Notes: generated from the sequence alone by a model not told the origin. A stretch of DNA of 59,059 nucleotides from Nitrospirota bacterium (GCA_016208965.1 JACQXB010000017.1:1-59059); one strand, 5' to 3'; shown: positions 35,338 to 44,812, counted from the first letter of the stretch. Numbers and translations: made by a program.

Positions 35338-36921
35338 TTATCTAAGTATTCTCCCTGCTAATTGTCCCATTAGTTCGCCTTCCCACAAGGCAGGCACTCC
35401 ATTAACAAACACATAGTAAATACCTTCTGGTTTTTCAAAGGGATTATTGAAACCCGCTCTATCTTTTATCCTGTCGTGGTCAAATATTGTAATATCTGCA
35501 AAAAATCCCTTGGCAATAACACCCCTCTGTTTAATCATAAACGTTTTTGCAGATAACCCAGTCATCTTATAAACAGCCTCAACCATAGAAAACACTTTTT
35601 CCTCTCCAGCATATTTTCCCAGAACTCTCGGAAAACTGCCAAAGCCTCTCGGATGCGGATTCCCTCTCGCGGTAATACCATCAAAACTTCTTGCTGAACT
35701 ATCTGAGCCTATCATGGTATATGGCTGCTTTAAAATAGATTTTAAATTATGCTCATCCATAGAAAAAAATATTGCGGAAACCCTTAAATTTTCCTCTATA
35801 AGAATTTCAAAAAGAAATTCCATAGGTGTTTTCTTTAAAACTTTACTTACATCAGAAAGCTTTTTACCCTCTATCCATTTGTTCTTGTCTGTGTTAACTG
35901 ATGATATTATGACGTTGTCCCAGTAAGACTCTTCAGGATGTTTGTACAATATTTCCATTTTTATCTTTTCCCGGAGTTCAGAATCCTTCAGTCTTTTTAG
36001 CTCTTCCTCATGCCCACCACTATAAACCCAGGAAGGCAAGACTGCATCCAAATCAGTGCCTCCAGCAATATATGGATACCTGTCACATGAAATATTTAAA
36101 CCGCCTTGTCTTGCATTCTCAATCTGTTCAAACACATCATTTATTTTACCCCAGTTTTCTTTTCCGCCGGTTTTTAAATGAGATATATGCACTCTTATAT
36201 TTGACTCAAACCCGATTTTTATTATCTCCTCAACTGCCTCTAATAATTCATCCCCTTCACTTCTTATATGGGATGCATAAATTCCACCACTCATTGCTGC
36301 CCCTTTTGCAAGTTCAATTATCTCGTTTGTCCTGGCATAAACACCCGGCGGATAGACAAGCCCTGTTGACAACCCACTTGCACCTAATCGAATTGCAGAC
36401 CTGAGGAGTTCAAGCATTTCCTGCATCTCATCTGATGAAGGCTCTCTATCAGAGTATCCAACAACAGATGCCCTGAGGTTACCATGACCTACAAGGGTCA
36501 TAAAGTTAGTTGCAAATCCCCTCTTATTTAAGGCTGTAAAATACTCCGGAAAAGTATTCCACCTTTCCTTTATCTTCAGCTCTTTAAGGTCATCTTCTCT
36601 TTGTTCAAATGCCTTTCCATAAAGAGGGGCTGCAGACAAACCGCAGTTGCCATTTATTTCGGTTGTTATACCCTGGCATATCTTTCCCTCAGCTCTTCCG
36701 TCTGCTAATAGTGTAAATTCAGAATGAGAATGAACATCAATAAAACCCGGACATACGTACAGCCCGCTGACATCCACGACCTTGCCGGCATTTGCCCCGG
36801 AAAGGTCTCCAACTGCTGTTATCATGTCTCCTGTAACAGCTATATCAGCTTCTCTTGGTTGAGAGTTGATTCCTGACCCGTCAATAACAACGCCGCCTTT
36901 GATTAAGAAGTCAAAACGCAA
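35338..36921 (-). CDS. N-acyl-D-amino-acid deacylase (D-aminoacylase)
   Basis: A 527-residue amidohydrolase. The start reads FDFLIKGGVVIDGSGINSQP; metal ligands lie in CPGFIDVHSHSE and later HISHLKTG. GASGLSTGLVYPPGVYA is the characteristic signature of D-aminoacylase, and DSSARSFDG resembles the conserved Asp region. The enzyme removes acyl groups from N-acyl-D-amino acids, possibly recycling wall or racemised amino acids. The start is close after the stop of an EcfT-like gene on the same strand (15 bases). Confidence 0.92.
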   Translation of the reverse strand: MRFDFLIKGGVVIDGSGINSQPREADIAVTGDMITAVGDLSGANAGKVVDVSGLYVCPGFIDVHSHSEFTLLADGRAEGKICQGITTEINGNCGLSAAPLYGKAFEQREDDLKELKIKERWNTFPEYFTALNKRGFATNFMTLVGHGNLRASVVGYSDREPSSDEMQEMLELLRSAIRLGASGLSTGLVYPPGVYARTNEIIELAKGAAMSGGIYASHIRSEGDELLEAVEEIIKIGFESNIRVHISHLKTGGKENWGKINDVFEQIENARQGGLNISCDRYPYIAGGTDLDAVLPSWVYSGGHEEELKRLKDSELREKIKMEILYKHPEESYWDNVIISSVNTDKNKWIEGKKLSDVSKVLKKTPMEFLFEILIEENLRVSAIFFSMDEHNLKSILKQPYTMIGSDSSARSFDGITARGNPHPRGFGSFPRVLGKYAGEEKVFSMVEAVYKMTGLSAKTFMIKQRGVIAKGFFADITIFDHDRIKDRAGFNNPFEKPEGIYYVFVNGVPALWEGELMGQLAGRILR

Positions 36922-36936
36922 ATTTTACCCCGATTC

Positions 36937-37545
36937 TTATGCATTATACTCATCCAAAAGGTTTTTTGCCCTCTTCATACTGCGCTCAAAAAGAGGTGTA
37001 ATGAGAGAGACAGAGAGCCTAACCCTGTCTGCAAATGTTCCTCCCTGGTAGTTTTTCATTGTATCTTTATAAAGCGTATATGCTTCATCATAGATTATAG
37101 GCAAAAAACGAACCGTGAGAGACATTGTTGCCATAACTTCTTTTATTATATTCAATCTCCCCAAAGGACCTAAAAGTCTGTTCATGCCATTTACTAATTC
37201 CCCGGCAGTAGTTGTAGCAGTTAACACCTTTGCACCCATGATAAGAATAAAAAGCCGCAATGTCAGTTGTCCACCGTTTTTAATGCCCTCTTCTGTTATT
37301 GTAAAACCAAATGCCTCGTAAATAACATTGCCTGTATGAAAGAATATATTACTCAGAAATGTAAAAGTCAAAAATAAGATTATTGGTAAAAAACCCCGTT
37401 TAAGTGTTGATATTGGAACATGGAATGCAAAAACAACAACTAACCCAAGCAAAGCAAGTTTAAACTTAAAGGAGTGAAAGATAAAGGATATAATTATGAG
37501 TAATATATAGAGAGATATCTTAGCCTGAGGGCTAAATCTTATCAT
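36937..37545 (-). CDS. EcfT/CbiQ-like transporter membrane component
   Basis: A 202-residue protein with four to five helices and GGTFADRVRLSVSLITPLFE near the end followed by RSMKRAKNLLDEYNA, the A-R-G-type coupling region of ECF transporter T components. It would link an ATPase pair to a vitamin- or metal-binding S component. No ECF ATPase or S component is in the window, so the partner lies elsewhere. Its start overlaps the amidase gene by 14 bases. Confidence 0.82.
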   Translation of the reverse strand: MIRFSPQAKISLYILLIIISFIFHSFKFKLALLGLVVVFAFHVPISTLKRGFLPIILFLTFTFLSNIFFHTGNVIYEAFGFTITEEGIKNGGQLTLRLFILIMGAKVLTATTTAGELVNGMNRLLGPLGRLNIIKEVMATMSLTVRFLPIIYDEAYTLYKDTMKNYQGGTFADRVRLSVSLITPLFERSMKRAKNLLDEYNA

Positions 37546-38677
37546 TGTCTTTTTTTACAACCCTTGATGGAACAATATAGCCCTCCACGCCTTTTGCTAT
37601 TGCCTCAGCTATTTTAATTCTATAATTCTCATCAGTAAGTCTTCCTTCTTCTTCAGGATTACTAATGAAAGATATTTCTGCAAGGATTGACGGCATCTCT
37701 GCGCCTATCAGTACATAGAACAAAGCATATTTAACGCCCAGGTCATCAATCTTGCTGTAGTTTTGTTTCAGTGTACTGACCATCGAATTTTGTATGTTTG
37801 ATGCAAGTTTCATTGACTCTTCGTTTTTATTTTTCCTTGCAAGGTCCTGAAGTATCGTCTGTAAATCACTCTGCATCTTTTGCATTTTTTTAAGGGATAT
37901 TGAGTTCTCTCTTGCAGCAACCCTCATAGCCTCTTCATCATTTGTCCAGTTCATAAAATATGTTTCTATGCCCCTTGCATCCCCTCTCGGGCTTGCATTT
38001 GCATGAATGGATATGAAAAGGTCAGCTTTTTTAGAGTTTGCGATTGCTGTCCTTTCTTCAAGAGGGATAAATATGTCTTTATCACGAGTAAGGATAACTT
38101 CTATCTCGTGCCTTTCTCTAAGCATTTCCCCAAGCGCTTTTGCAACATGTAGCACAACATCTTTTTCATAAAGCCCCTTAGGACCAATGGCTCCTGTATC
38201 CTTGCCACCATGACCTGGGTCAATTACAACTCTCTTAATACCACTGAGTTTTTTTTCTTCCTGGTACGAAGGAGGGGCGGGCTTTTCTCTACCATAGACA
38301 TCTATAACAATTCTATATGGTTCATGTAGAGTAAAAACATTAAAGCTTTCAAAATTTTCTAAATCTAACACAACTCGCACTGTGTCATTATTAAACTGTG
38401 CAGCCCTTGCACCTTTTAAGATATTGTTTCCTATTGGAATAGAAGTAGTTATTTCTTTAGGCAGGATACAATTTTTTAAATCAAAATAAAGTCGTTCTGG
38501 ATTCGAAAGGTGGTTCTTGGTGAAATCTACAGGATTATCAACATCAATGACAACCCTCGTATATCTTTCACTTGACCAGTAGCGAATCCCCTGGAAGGTG
38601 GAACCATCTGCGGTCTCGCTATAGCTTAAAGAAAGGACCATTACAAAGATAGTGAATAAAGTCCTTTTCATGTTCAA
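37532..38677 (-). CDS. amiC: N-acetylmuramoyl-L-alanine amidase with AMIN domain
   Basis: A 381-residue periplasmic amidase. A signal peptide covers residues 1-24 (TLFTIFVMVLSLSYSETADG). An AMIN domain (about 28-125, RVVIDVDNPVDFTKN) targets it to septal or pole wall. The amidase_3 domain follows with RVVIDPGHGGKDTGAIG (zinc His), a second zinc ligand in LFISIHANASP and a catalytic Glu in SILAEISFISNPEEEG. It splits the bond between muramic acid and the stem peptide to separate daughter cells. The neighbour upstream is rpmI, where rplT would usually be. Confidence 0.94.
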   Translation of the reverse strand: MNMKRTLFTIFVMVLSLSYSETADGSTFQGIRYWSSERYTRVVIDVDNPVDFTKNHLSNPERLYFDLKNCILPKEITTSIPIGNNILKGARAAQFNNDTVRVVLDLENFESFNVFTLHEPYRIVIDVYGREKPAPPSYQEEKKLSGIKRVVIDPGHGGKDTGAIGPKGLYEKDVVLHVAKALGEMLRERHEIEVILTRDKDIFIPLEERTAIANSKKADLFISIHANASPRGDARGIETYFMNWTNDEEAMRVAARENSISLKKMQKMQSDLQTILQDLARKNKNEESMKLASNIQNSMVSTLKQNYSKIDDLGVKYALFYVLIGAEMPSILAEISFISNPEEEGRLTDENYRIKIAEAIAKGVEGYIVPSRVVKKDNDKI

Positions 38678-38708
38678 TCATATTCCAAATTTCTTTCTCA
38701 AACTATAC

Positions 38709-38906
38709 TTAGGAATAAGGAAGTAATTTCTTGATACTGTCATAATTGGTTTTATCAACCAATGTACCTTTTCTTAACTGTTTTGTTCTCTTGGACGACT
38801 TACCTGTGAGTAGATGGCTACTATATGCCTTACTCCTCTTAATCTTACCCTTAGCTGTCTTCTTAAATCTTTTTGCAGCACCACTGTGTGTCTTTAACTT
38901 CGGCAT
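38709..38906 (-). CDS. rpmI: Ribosomal protein bL35
   Basis: A 65-residue basic protein; [20 protein letters not shown] is a near-perfect bL35 start, followed by [20 protein letters not shown]. It lies 15 bases after infC, as usual, and 31 bases before amiC. rplT (bL20), normally the next gene, is absent from this place. Confidence 0.98.
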   Translation of the reverse strand: MPKLKTHSGAAKRFKKTAKGKIKRSKAYSSHLLTGKSSKRTKQLRKGTLVDKTNYDSIKKLLPYS

Positions 38907-38921
38907 TTTCCCCTCCGTAAC

Positions 38922-39422
38922 TCAAGACTTTGGTGCAAGCACCATTGTCATATGGTTACCTTCTAATCTAGGTGTTTGTTCAATATTAGCTTTATCTAAA
39001 AACTCTTGATAGATCCGGTCAAAAATCCTTTTAGCCAGATATGAATGTACAATCTCTCTGCCTCTAAATATCATTGTTACTTTTGCCTTATTGCCATCTT
39101 CTAAAAAACGTTTTATATTTTTGATCTTTAAAATCAAATCATGTTCACTAATCTGCGGTCTTATCTTTACTTCTTTTACATCTATTGTTTTGTGCTTTGT
39201 TGAGTGTTTTTTATTCATCTCATAACGGTACTTCCCATAATTCATTACTTTACAGACAGGCGTCGTCGTTGATGGTGATACTTCTACTAAATCGAGTCCG
39301 TGTTCTTCTGCAATAGCAATCGCCTCTTTTATAGGTATGATACCAAGCTGTCTTCCGTCATGGCCGATAAGTCTGACTTCTTTTGTCCTGATTCCCTGAT
39401 TTACTCTAAGTTCTTTTACTAT
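38922..39422 (-). CDS. infC: Translation initiation factor IF-3, starting at an ATA codon
   Basis: IF-3 checks the start codon and keeps the subunits apart. The ATG at 39245 would remove the whole N-terminal domain: the same frame continues upstream with KELRVNQGIRTKEVRLIG, HDGRQLGIIPIKEAIAIAEE and DLVEVSPSTTTPVCKVMNYG, which are standard IF-3 residues. In that frame a TAG lies just ahead of CTA-ATA-GTA-AAA. The GGAGG at 39433-39429 is 6 bases from ATA (39422-39420), so ATA is the likely start, giving 166 residues. infC often uses AUU to sense its own product, so ATA fits that autoregulation; this is inferred. Confidence 0.93.
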   Translation of the reverse strand: MVKELRVNQGIRTKEVRLIGHDGRQLGIIPIKEAIAIAEEHGLDLVEVSPSTTTPVCKVMNYGKYRYEMNKKHSTKHKTIDVKEVKIRPQISEHDLILKIKNIKRFLEDGNKAKVTMIFRGREIVHSYLAKRIFDRIYQEFLDKANIEQTPRLEGNHMTMVLAPKS

Positions 39423-39425
39423 TAG

Positions 39426-41165
39426 CTACCTCCGATTTGTTATCTCCTCTTTAAGGATTGTTTTTAAATTCTCCAGAGACATCTCTCCGATGTTCTCCCC
39501 TCCCCTTTTTCTTACATTCACGCTGTTGTTTGCCTTTTCCTTATCTCCTATTATACATAGATATGGAGTTTTTAAAAGAGTTGCCTCTCTTATCTTATAC
39601 CCTACCTTTTCATTCCTTGTATCCAATTCAACTCGTAAACCTTCTCTTCTAAGTGCCTCCATTATGCTCATGCCATATTCTACATGATGCTGGGAAATAG
39701 TCAATATAGAAACCTGTACAGGTGAAAGCCATAAAGGGAATGCCCCTGCATAATGTTCTATCAGAATACCAAAAAATCTTTCAAGAGACCCCATTAATGC
39801 CCGATGTATCATTATTGGTCTGTAAGCCTTACTATCTGACCCTCTATAAGTTACATCAAGCCTTTCAGGGATATTAAAATCCACCTGAATTGTACTACAC
39901 TGCCATGGTCTGCCAAGACAATCTTTTACTTTTATGTCAATCTTCGGTCCATAAAAGACTCCCTCACCAGGGTCAATACTATATTTAAGCCCCTTATGCT
40001 CTAAAGCGTCTCTTAGTGCATTTGTTGCCCTTTCCCATTCGTCTAATGTGCCAACATATTTCTCTGGACGAGTGGAGAGATATATATCATAGTCACTAAA
40101 ACCAAATGTTTTAAGTATAAAGAGTGTAAAATCTAATACCCTTAGCACTTCATCTTCTATCTGTTCCTCATTGCAGAATATATGTGCATCATCCTGTGTA
40201 AATCCTCTTACCCTTAAGAGCCCGTGAAGCACCCCGGAACGTTCATGCCTGTAAACTGTTCCGAGTTCCGCAAATCTGACCGGGAGGTCCCTGTAACTCC
40301 TTAAATGGCTCTTATATATAGATATATGGAATGGACAATTCATTGGTTTTATTTCATATTCCAGCCCTTCTATCTCCATTGGTGAATACATGTTCTCGGC
40401 ATAGAATTTCACATGCCCCGTTTTTTTCCACAAATCAAGTTTTGCGATATGAGGGGTATAAAGGATTTGATACCCTGCCTTTTGATGTTCGTCTCTCCAG
40501 AAATCCTCAATCACTTTCCTTATAATTGCCCCCCTTGGGTGCCACAAGACCAGACCTGCACCAATCTCATCATTAATACTATAAAGGTCAAGTTCTTTTC
40601 CGAGTCGTCTGTGATCCCGACGTTTTACCTCTTCAAGAAAATCAAGATACTCATTCAATTTCTTCTCTTCAGGAAATGCCGCACCATAAATTCTTTGAAG
40701 CATCTTATTGTTCTCATCTCCACGCCAGTATGCCCCAGCAACAGAAAGGAGCTTAAATGCCTTAACATCTCCTGTAGATTTCAAATGTGAGCCCCTGCAA
40801 AGGTCCACAAAATCTCCCTCTTCATATACAGACACTACTTCGTCCTCTATTTCTTCCAAAAGTTCAACCTTATACGATTCGCATCTTTTTCTAAAAAATG
40901 TTACTGCTTCTTCCCTTGATAGTTCCTTTCTTACAAAAGGTCTGTCTGCATTTATTATTTCTCGCATTTTTTCTTCTATTTTGGGAAGGTCATCATTTGT
41001 CAAACTTTTTGGGCAGTCAAAGTCGTAATAAAAACCATCAGAGGTAGGAGGCCCGATAGCAAGCCTTACATCAGGATAAAGTTCTTTAACTGCATGCGCC
41101 ATAATGTGAGATGTGCTGTGGCGGTAAATCTCAAGCTGTTCGTCGTTTTTTTTTGCTTCTATAAT
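39426..41165 (-). CDS. thrS: Threonyl-tRNA synthetase without TGS domain, probable ATT start
   Basis: Charges tRNA(Thr). The ATG at 41102 would cut off the editing motif: the frame continues upstream through RHSTSHI, the HxxxH of the N2 editing domain, and EAKKNDEQLEI. In-frame stop TAA lies further upstream and no ATG, GTG or TTG exists between. An ATT at 41165-41163 has AAAGGGGGG 8 bases ahead and is the most probable start, giving 579 residues. The other editing residues (CRGSHL) and the catalytic core (MNCPFHISIYKSH, RGFTQDDAHIF, HRALMGSLERF) are intact. A TGS domain is missing, as in some other bacterial ThrRS. infC starts 3 bases after its stop. Confidence 0.9.
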   Translation of the reverse strand: MIEAKKNDEQLEIYRHSTSHIMAHAVKELYPDVRLAIGPPTSDGFYYDFDCPKSLTNDDLPKIEEKMREIINADRPFVRKELSREEAVTFFRKRCESYKVELLEEIEDEVVSVYEEGDFVDLCRGSHLKSTGDVKAFKLLSVAGAYWRGDENNKMLQRIYGAAFPEEKKLNEYLDFLEEVKRRDHRRLGKELDLYSINDEIGAGLVLWHPRGAIIRKVIEDFWRDEHQKAGYQILYTPHIAKLDLWKKTGHVKFYAENMYSPMEIEGLEYEIKPMNCPFHISIYKSHLRSYRDLPVRFAELGTVYRHERSGVLHGLLRVRGFTQDDAHIFCNEEQIEDEVLRVLDFTLFILKTFGFSDYDIYLSTRPEKYVGTLDEWERATNALRDALEHKGLKYSIDPGEGVFYGPKIDIKVKDCLGRPWQCSTIQVDFNIPERLDVTYRGSDSKAYRPIMIHRALMGSLERFFGILIEHYAGAFPLWLSPVQVSILTISQHHVEYGMSIMEALRREGLRVELDTRNEKVGYKIREATLLKTPYLCIIGDKEKANNSVNVRKRGGENIGEMSLENLKTILKEEITNRR

Positions 41166-41224
41166 CCTAAATACCCCCCTTTAAAAAGTTGAAAGTTAAC
41201 TCTTAACTCTTAACTGTCGTTCAA

Positions 41225-41299
41225 TGGTAGGCACGAGGGGTATCGAACCCCTGACCTCTTCCGTGTCAAGGAAGCGCTCTCCCACTGAGCTACGCGCCT
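41225..41299 (-). tRNA. tRNA-Val (GAC)
   Basis: The minus strand folds into a full cloverleaf: acceptor AGGCGCG with CGTGCCT, D arm GCTC..GAGC, anticodon stem CTTCC/GGAAG with loop TTGACAC (anticodon GAC, valine), T arm GGGG TTCGATA CCCC and encoded CCA (41227-41225). It lies 60 bases upstream of thrS. Between them is a GTTAAGAGTTAA-type direct repeat. Confidence 0.96.
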
Positions 41300-41376
41300 T
41301 TAAAAAAATACAAATTAAACTCCTTTTTGTTTTATGATACTTAAAATCTTGAAAAGAATTCAAGAGAAAGATAATA

Positions 41377-42129
41377 TCAATTCTCGCCTTTACCTGTTAA
41401 CTTATTGGGAAATCTTTCTACCCGGGTAGGATTTGTTATTTTATAATACTGCAGGAATGCCTCTTCTGCATTTTTTTTCATTCCTAATTTTTCATAGATT
41501 AGTCCCATATCATAATGAGCATGTGGGTGTTTGGGGTTTGTTTCCAGTGCCTTTTTGTACTCTTCTAAGGCTTTTTCATATTCCCCCTTTTGTCTGTAAA
41601 TATATCCCATATCATAATGAGCATGTGGGTGTTTGGGATTTACTTTTACAGCTTCCTTATAGTGTTTTAGCGCCTCCTCATACATCCCCATCTCCCTGTA
41701 AATATATCCCATATCATAATAGACATGAGGGTTATTTGGGTCAACATCTAATGTGTGGTTATATTGTGCTATTGCCTTATCATATAGCCCCATCTCCCTG
41801 TAAATATATCCTAAATTATAGTTCGCATCAGGATGTCGGGGAAATATTTTTAACAATTCTATATATACATCCCCTGCCTTTTTAAAGTCTTTTTTATCTT
41901 TATAGATTGAACCAAGCTGATAATATGCATAGGCATCATCGGGGTTTGACTCTACTGCCCTTATAAACTGAGCGATGGCTCTGTCATATTGTTTAGTTGT
42001 TTGATAAAAGATAGCCATTAAGGTGTGCCTATATTTTAGGGTATAAAAAGATGGGATTATCAGTAGTACGATTAACAGGAATAATAAAAGTATCTTTTTA
42101 ATTTTGAATACCACACTTTTACACGACAA
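41377..42129 (-). CDS. Membrane-anchored tetratricopeptide repeat protein
   Basis: A 250-residue protein: a membrane segment at about 12-29 and then about five TPR units of 34 residues. Three units are nearly identical (YDMGYIYREMGMYEEALKHY, ALEEYKKALETNPKHPHAHY), and their DNA repeats (about 102-base period) show recent duplication. The anchor suggests the repeats face the periplasm. The next gene downstream on this strand is the tRNA-thrS group, after 77 bases. No partner is evident. Confidence 0.85.
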   Translation of the reverse strand: MSCKSVVFKIKKILLLFLLIVLLIIPSFYTLKYRHTLMAIFYQTTKQYDRAIAQFIRAVESNPDDAYAYYQLGSIYKDKKDFKKAGDVYIELLKIFPRHPDANYNLGYIYREMGLYDKAIAQYNHTLDVDPNNPHVYYDMGYIYREMGMYEEALKHYKEAVKVNPKHPHAHYDMGYIYRQKGEYEKALEEYKKALETNPKHPHAHYDMGLIYEKLGMKKNAEEAFLQYYKITNPTRVERFPNKLTGKGEN

Positions 42130-42158
42130 ACCCCAAATTTATTTCGGGGGAGGAAGCA

Positions 42159-43142
42159 TTAGAATGAATATGTTAGAGCTACACTCCACGTTTTACCTAA
42201 TGCAGCATCCTTAGTCTCAAAGATACCCATTCCTTCTAAGGTCTCATTATATGAAATTACCAAGTCTGACTTCTGGGATACTTTATAAACAAAAGAGAGC
42301 CCTGCACTCAGGGCATCAAACTCAAGACCTAAAGTATCTCTTATTAGCACATGATCCCCCTGCTCTGCCTTACCAGCATATTTATAATTTTCTATTATAA
42401 GTTCCCGCGAAACCTCCGCATTCCCTACTGACTTTGTCCAGTCTATAAGCCATCTTATAACTGCCTTTGAAGAAATAGGATATCCCCCACCTGCCGCAAG
42501 TTTTATCTGGTCTGATGGTTTAAAGCTATAAAACTTATCATTTTCAAACCTGAATTTATATCCGGGCAAAAGCCATGCATAACCCTTTCCAGCAAGAACA
42601 GGAGCCCTACCCCAGAAAAGCTCTAATGTTAAGTCATACTGCCCATCTCCCAAGCTGAGAGCTTTCAGAGGATCCCCATATTTGTATCCCTCAGGGATTT
42701 TTACTGTAGCCTGAAATGATAGCGGACCTTTAAGAAAATTATCAGAAAGTTTGTGCTTTATACCGAGATTTACATCGCCTATCCCACTTGGTCCCCTTTC
42801 CCCTGCATACCTGATTATATCCTTAGACATTGTCTCTTTCCAGAAAGGTATGGAGGTGAAAACAGTAATTTTATTCGTAACTCCATATTCTCCATAGTAT
42901 GTAGCATCACGGGCTGTAAATTTAGATGATTCGCTTTTTGCTATTCCCCCGCCCCAGCCTGAAACAGCCTTATTCGCATCAAATTTTATAGTAGTAAATT
43001 TCTTCTTGGTAATATAGTAACTATAACTCACCTGGTTATACATTCCGCCCTTTGGCTGTGTCCATCCCCCAAAGGAATCATTTGACAAAAAAACGATACT
43101 AATTACTGTAATAAAGAAAGCAACTAACATTTTATTTCTCAT
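42159..43142 (-). CDS. Probable outer-membrane beta-barrel protein
   Basis: A 327-residue protein with a signal peptide (MRNKMLVAFFITVISIVFLS, cleaved near SFG). The rest is rich in alternating hydrophobic/aromatic strands (YNQVSYSYYITKKKFTTIKF, FFSF-like ends) and finishes with SVALTYSF, a terminal aromatic residue typical of outer-membrane barrels. It resembles small transporter-like barrels of the XagA / phenol-degradation MetA family. Ligand unknown. It lies between a glycosyltransferase and a TPR gene, possibly in one transcription unit, although a 88-base gap separates it from the glycosyltransferase. Confidence 0.7.
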   Translation of the reverse strand: MRNKMLVAFFITVISIVFLSNDSFGGWTQPKGGMYNQVSYSYYITKKKFTTIKFDANKAVSGWGGGIAKSESSKFTARDATYYGEYGVTNKITVFTSIPFWKETMSKDIIRYAGERGPSGIGDVNLGIKHKLSDNFLKGPLSFQATVKIPEGYKYGDPLKALSLGDGQYDLTLELFWGRAPVLAGKGYAWLLPGYKFRFENDKFYSFKPSDQIKLAAGGGYPISSKAVIRWLIDWTKSVGNAEVSRELIIENYKYAGKAEQGDHVLIRDTLGLEFDALSAGLSFVYKVSQKSDLVISYNETLEGMGIFETKDAALGKTWSVALTYSF

Positions 43143-43230
43143 ATCTTCCCCCTTTTATCGGAACAATAATATTCTTAAAAATCGTAGAAAGTATAATATA
43201 ACAACATCTTTTAGTCAATATTTTTTGCTA

Positions 43231-44778
43231 CTACATGGCAACTACATCTTCTCTTTTTTGACCAAAATATCTTGCAAATTTATAATTCATCTTACCCCAT
43301 ATTGGCTGAAATACTGACAAAAATGCAACATACAAAAATCCAATTTGAAATATCATCAGAAATGGAATTGAGACATAAATTTTGTTAATATATGCAAAAT
43401 AAATATTAAATGTAAAATATATTCCGAGCAGTAACTCAATAATTGGCAGAAGACCTGTCCCCCCCCTGTATTTCTTATTAGCCCATCTGTCATTTTTACT
43501 CTCAATCTTGAACTTCGGGGTACGATTGAATTCACTTTTATGGTTAAAGAGCGCCTCTAAAACAGCTTTTGAGTTATTAACGCTGAGACCAATTCCGAGC
43601 GACATTAACATGGGCAGATAGATTAATCTTGACTTCCAGTTTTTATAAGCCTCTTTCTGGGAACATGTATAGAAGAAAGAAATACCAACTGTTGCTACCA
43701 GCAAGAAAGGCACATCCGTTACCAACATTTGAAACCATCCGATATTAATTCTGGCAACCATTGATGGATACATTAATATAGAAAGCAGCAGCATCAGCAG
43801 GTAAGCAATATTATTTGTCAAATGAAAAAATGCCTCTATCTTCACTTTTAATGGGAGATTGCTTCTCATTATCTGCGGGAGTAGTTTTCTGGCTGTTTGT
43901 ATAGAGCCCTTTGCCCATCTGTGCTGTTGGGTTTTAAATCCATTAATCTCCACAGGAATCTCCGAAGGAGATACTTCGTCTTTTAAAAATATAAACTTCC
44001 AGCCTTTAAGCTGCGCACTGTAACTCAGATCTAAATCCTCTGTTAAGGTATCATGCTGCCATCCACCTGCTGACTCTATTGCTTCCTTTCTCCATATACC
44101 TGCTGTGCCATTAAAATTAAAAAACCTGCCCGACCAGTTTCTTGCGGCATGCTCTATCACAAAATGTCCGTCAAGCATTATGGATTGTAACCTTGTAAGC
44201 AATGAATATCCTGTATTAAAAAAACTCCATCTCGTTTGAACCATACCTGCGGATTTATCTGAAAAATAATGGATAGTCTTCTGTAGCATATTTCTCTGGG
44301 GGACAAAATCTGCATCAAACACCGCGATGAATTCACCTTTGGCTGTCTTCAATCCTTCTGCTAATGCCCCTGCCTTGAACCCTATTCTCTGTTCACGATG
44401 AATATAATTTATATCATACCCTAATTTCTTAAATTCATTTACACATTCTTTTGCAATCACAGCAGTTTCATCTGTTGAATCATCAAGCACCTGAATATCC
44501 AGCAACTCTTTTGGATAGTCAACATTGCAGGATGCTGTAATCAGCCTTCTTACAACATACATTTCATTATATACAGGAAGTTGAATAGTCACTCGCGGCA
44601 GAGATGCTAATCTACAATTTGGGAGGGGTTTATCTTTTTGATGTTTATAGTAAAGATAAACCATATAGTAGCGATGGGCAGCGTATATAAATACGCTTAT
44701 TAACACACAAAAATATACTAATAGGAATAGATAAAGAAACATTTTAAGATGGCTTCGCGTGTTCTTGCTTTTAAGCAA
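43231..44778 (-). CDS. Cellulose-synthase-like family 2 glycosyltransferase
   Basis: A 515-residue integral membrane enzyme. An N-terminal helix (about 13-35) precedes the GT2 domain with LPVYNEMYVVRRLI, LDDSTDET, FDADFVP (DxD), TEDLDLS and the QxxRW motif QQHRWAKG. Three to four helices follow (about 325-480). The motifs are complete, so it should polymerise or transfer a sugar from a nucleotide donor across the membrane. BcsB/BcsC partners and a PilZ domain are absent, so it is not a standard cellulose synthase; sphingolipid- or beta-mannan-type products are possible. Confidence 0.85.
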   Translation of the reverse strand: MLKSKNTRSHLKMFLYLFLLVYFCVLISVFIYAAHRYYMVYLYYKHQKDKPLPNCRLASLPRVTIQLPVYNEMYVVRRLITASCNVDYPKELLDIQVLDDSTDETAVIAKECVNEFKKLGYDINYIHREQRIGFKAGALAEGLKTAKGEFIAVFDADFVPQRNMLQKTIHYFSDKSAGMVQTRWSFFNTGYSLLTRLQSIMLDGHFVIEHAARNWSGRFFNFNGTAGIWRKEAIESAGGWQHDTLTEDLDLSYSAQLKGWKFIFLKDEVSPSEIPVEINGFKTQQHRWAKGSIQTARKLLPQIMRSNLPLKVKIEAFFHLTNNIAYLLMLLLSILMYPSMVARINIGWFQMLVTDVPFLLVATVGISFFYTCSQKEAYKNWKSRLIYLPMLMSLGIGLSVNNSKAVLEALFNHKSEFNRTPKFKIESKNDRWANKKYRGGTGLLPIIELLLGIYFTFNIYFAYINKIYVSIPFLMIFQIGFLYVAFLSVFQPIWGKMNYKFARYFGQKREDVVAM

Positions 44779-44812
44779 GATTTTTAGTGCTGTAACTATA
44801 ACATACTGATTT

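Noticed and set aside
41140-41165. Programmed frameshift at the nine-A run of thrS
   Set aside because: The frame is already open through the run and joins the conserved editing motif directly, so no shift is needed.
41430-41890. Regularly spaced DNA repeats with about a 102-base period that look like a CRISPR-type array
   Set aside because: The repeats are codons of nearly identical TPR units in one open frame, and no variable spacers or cas genes are present.
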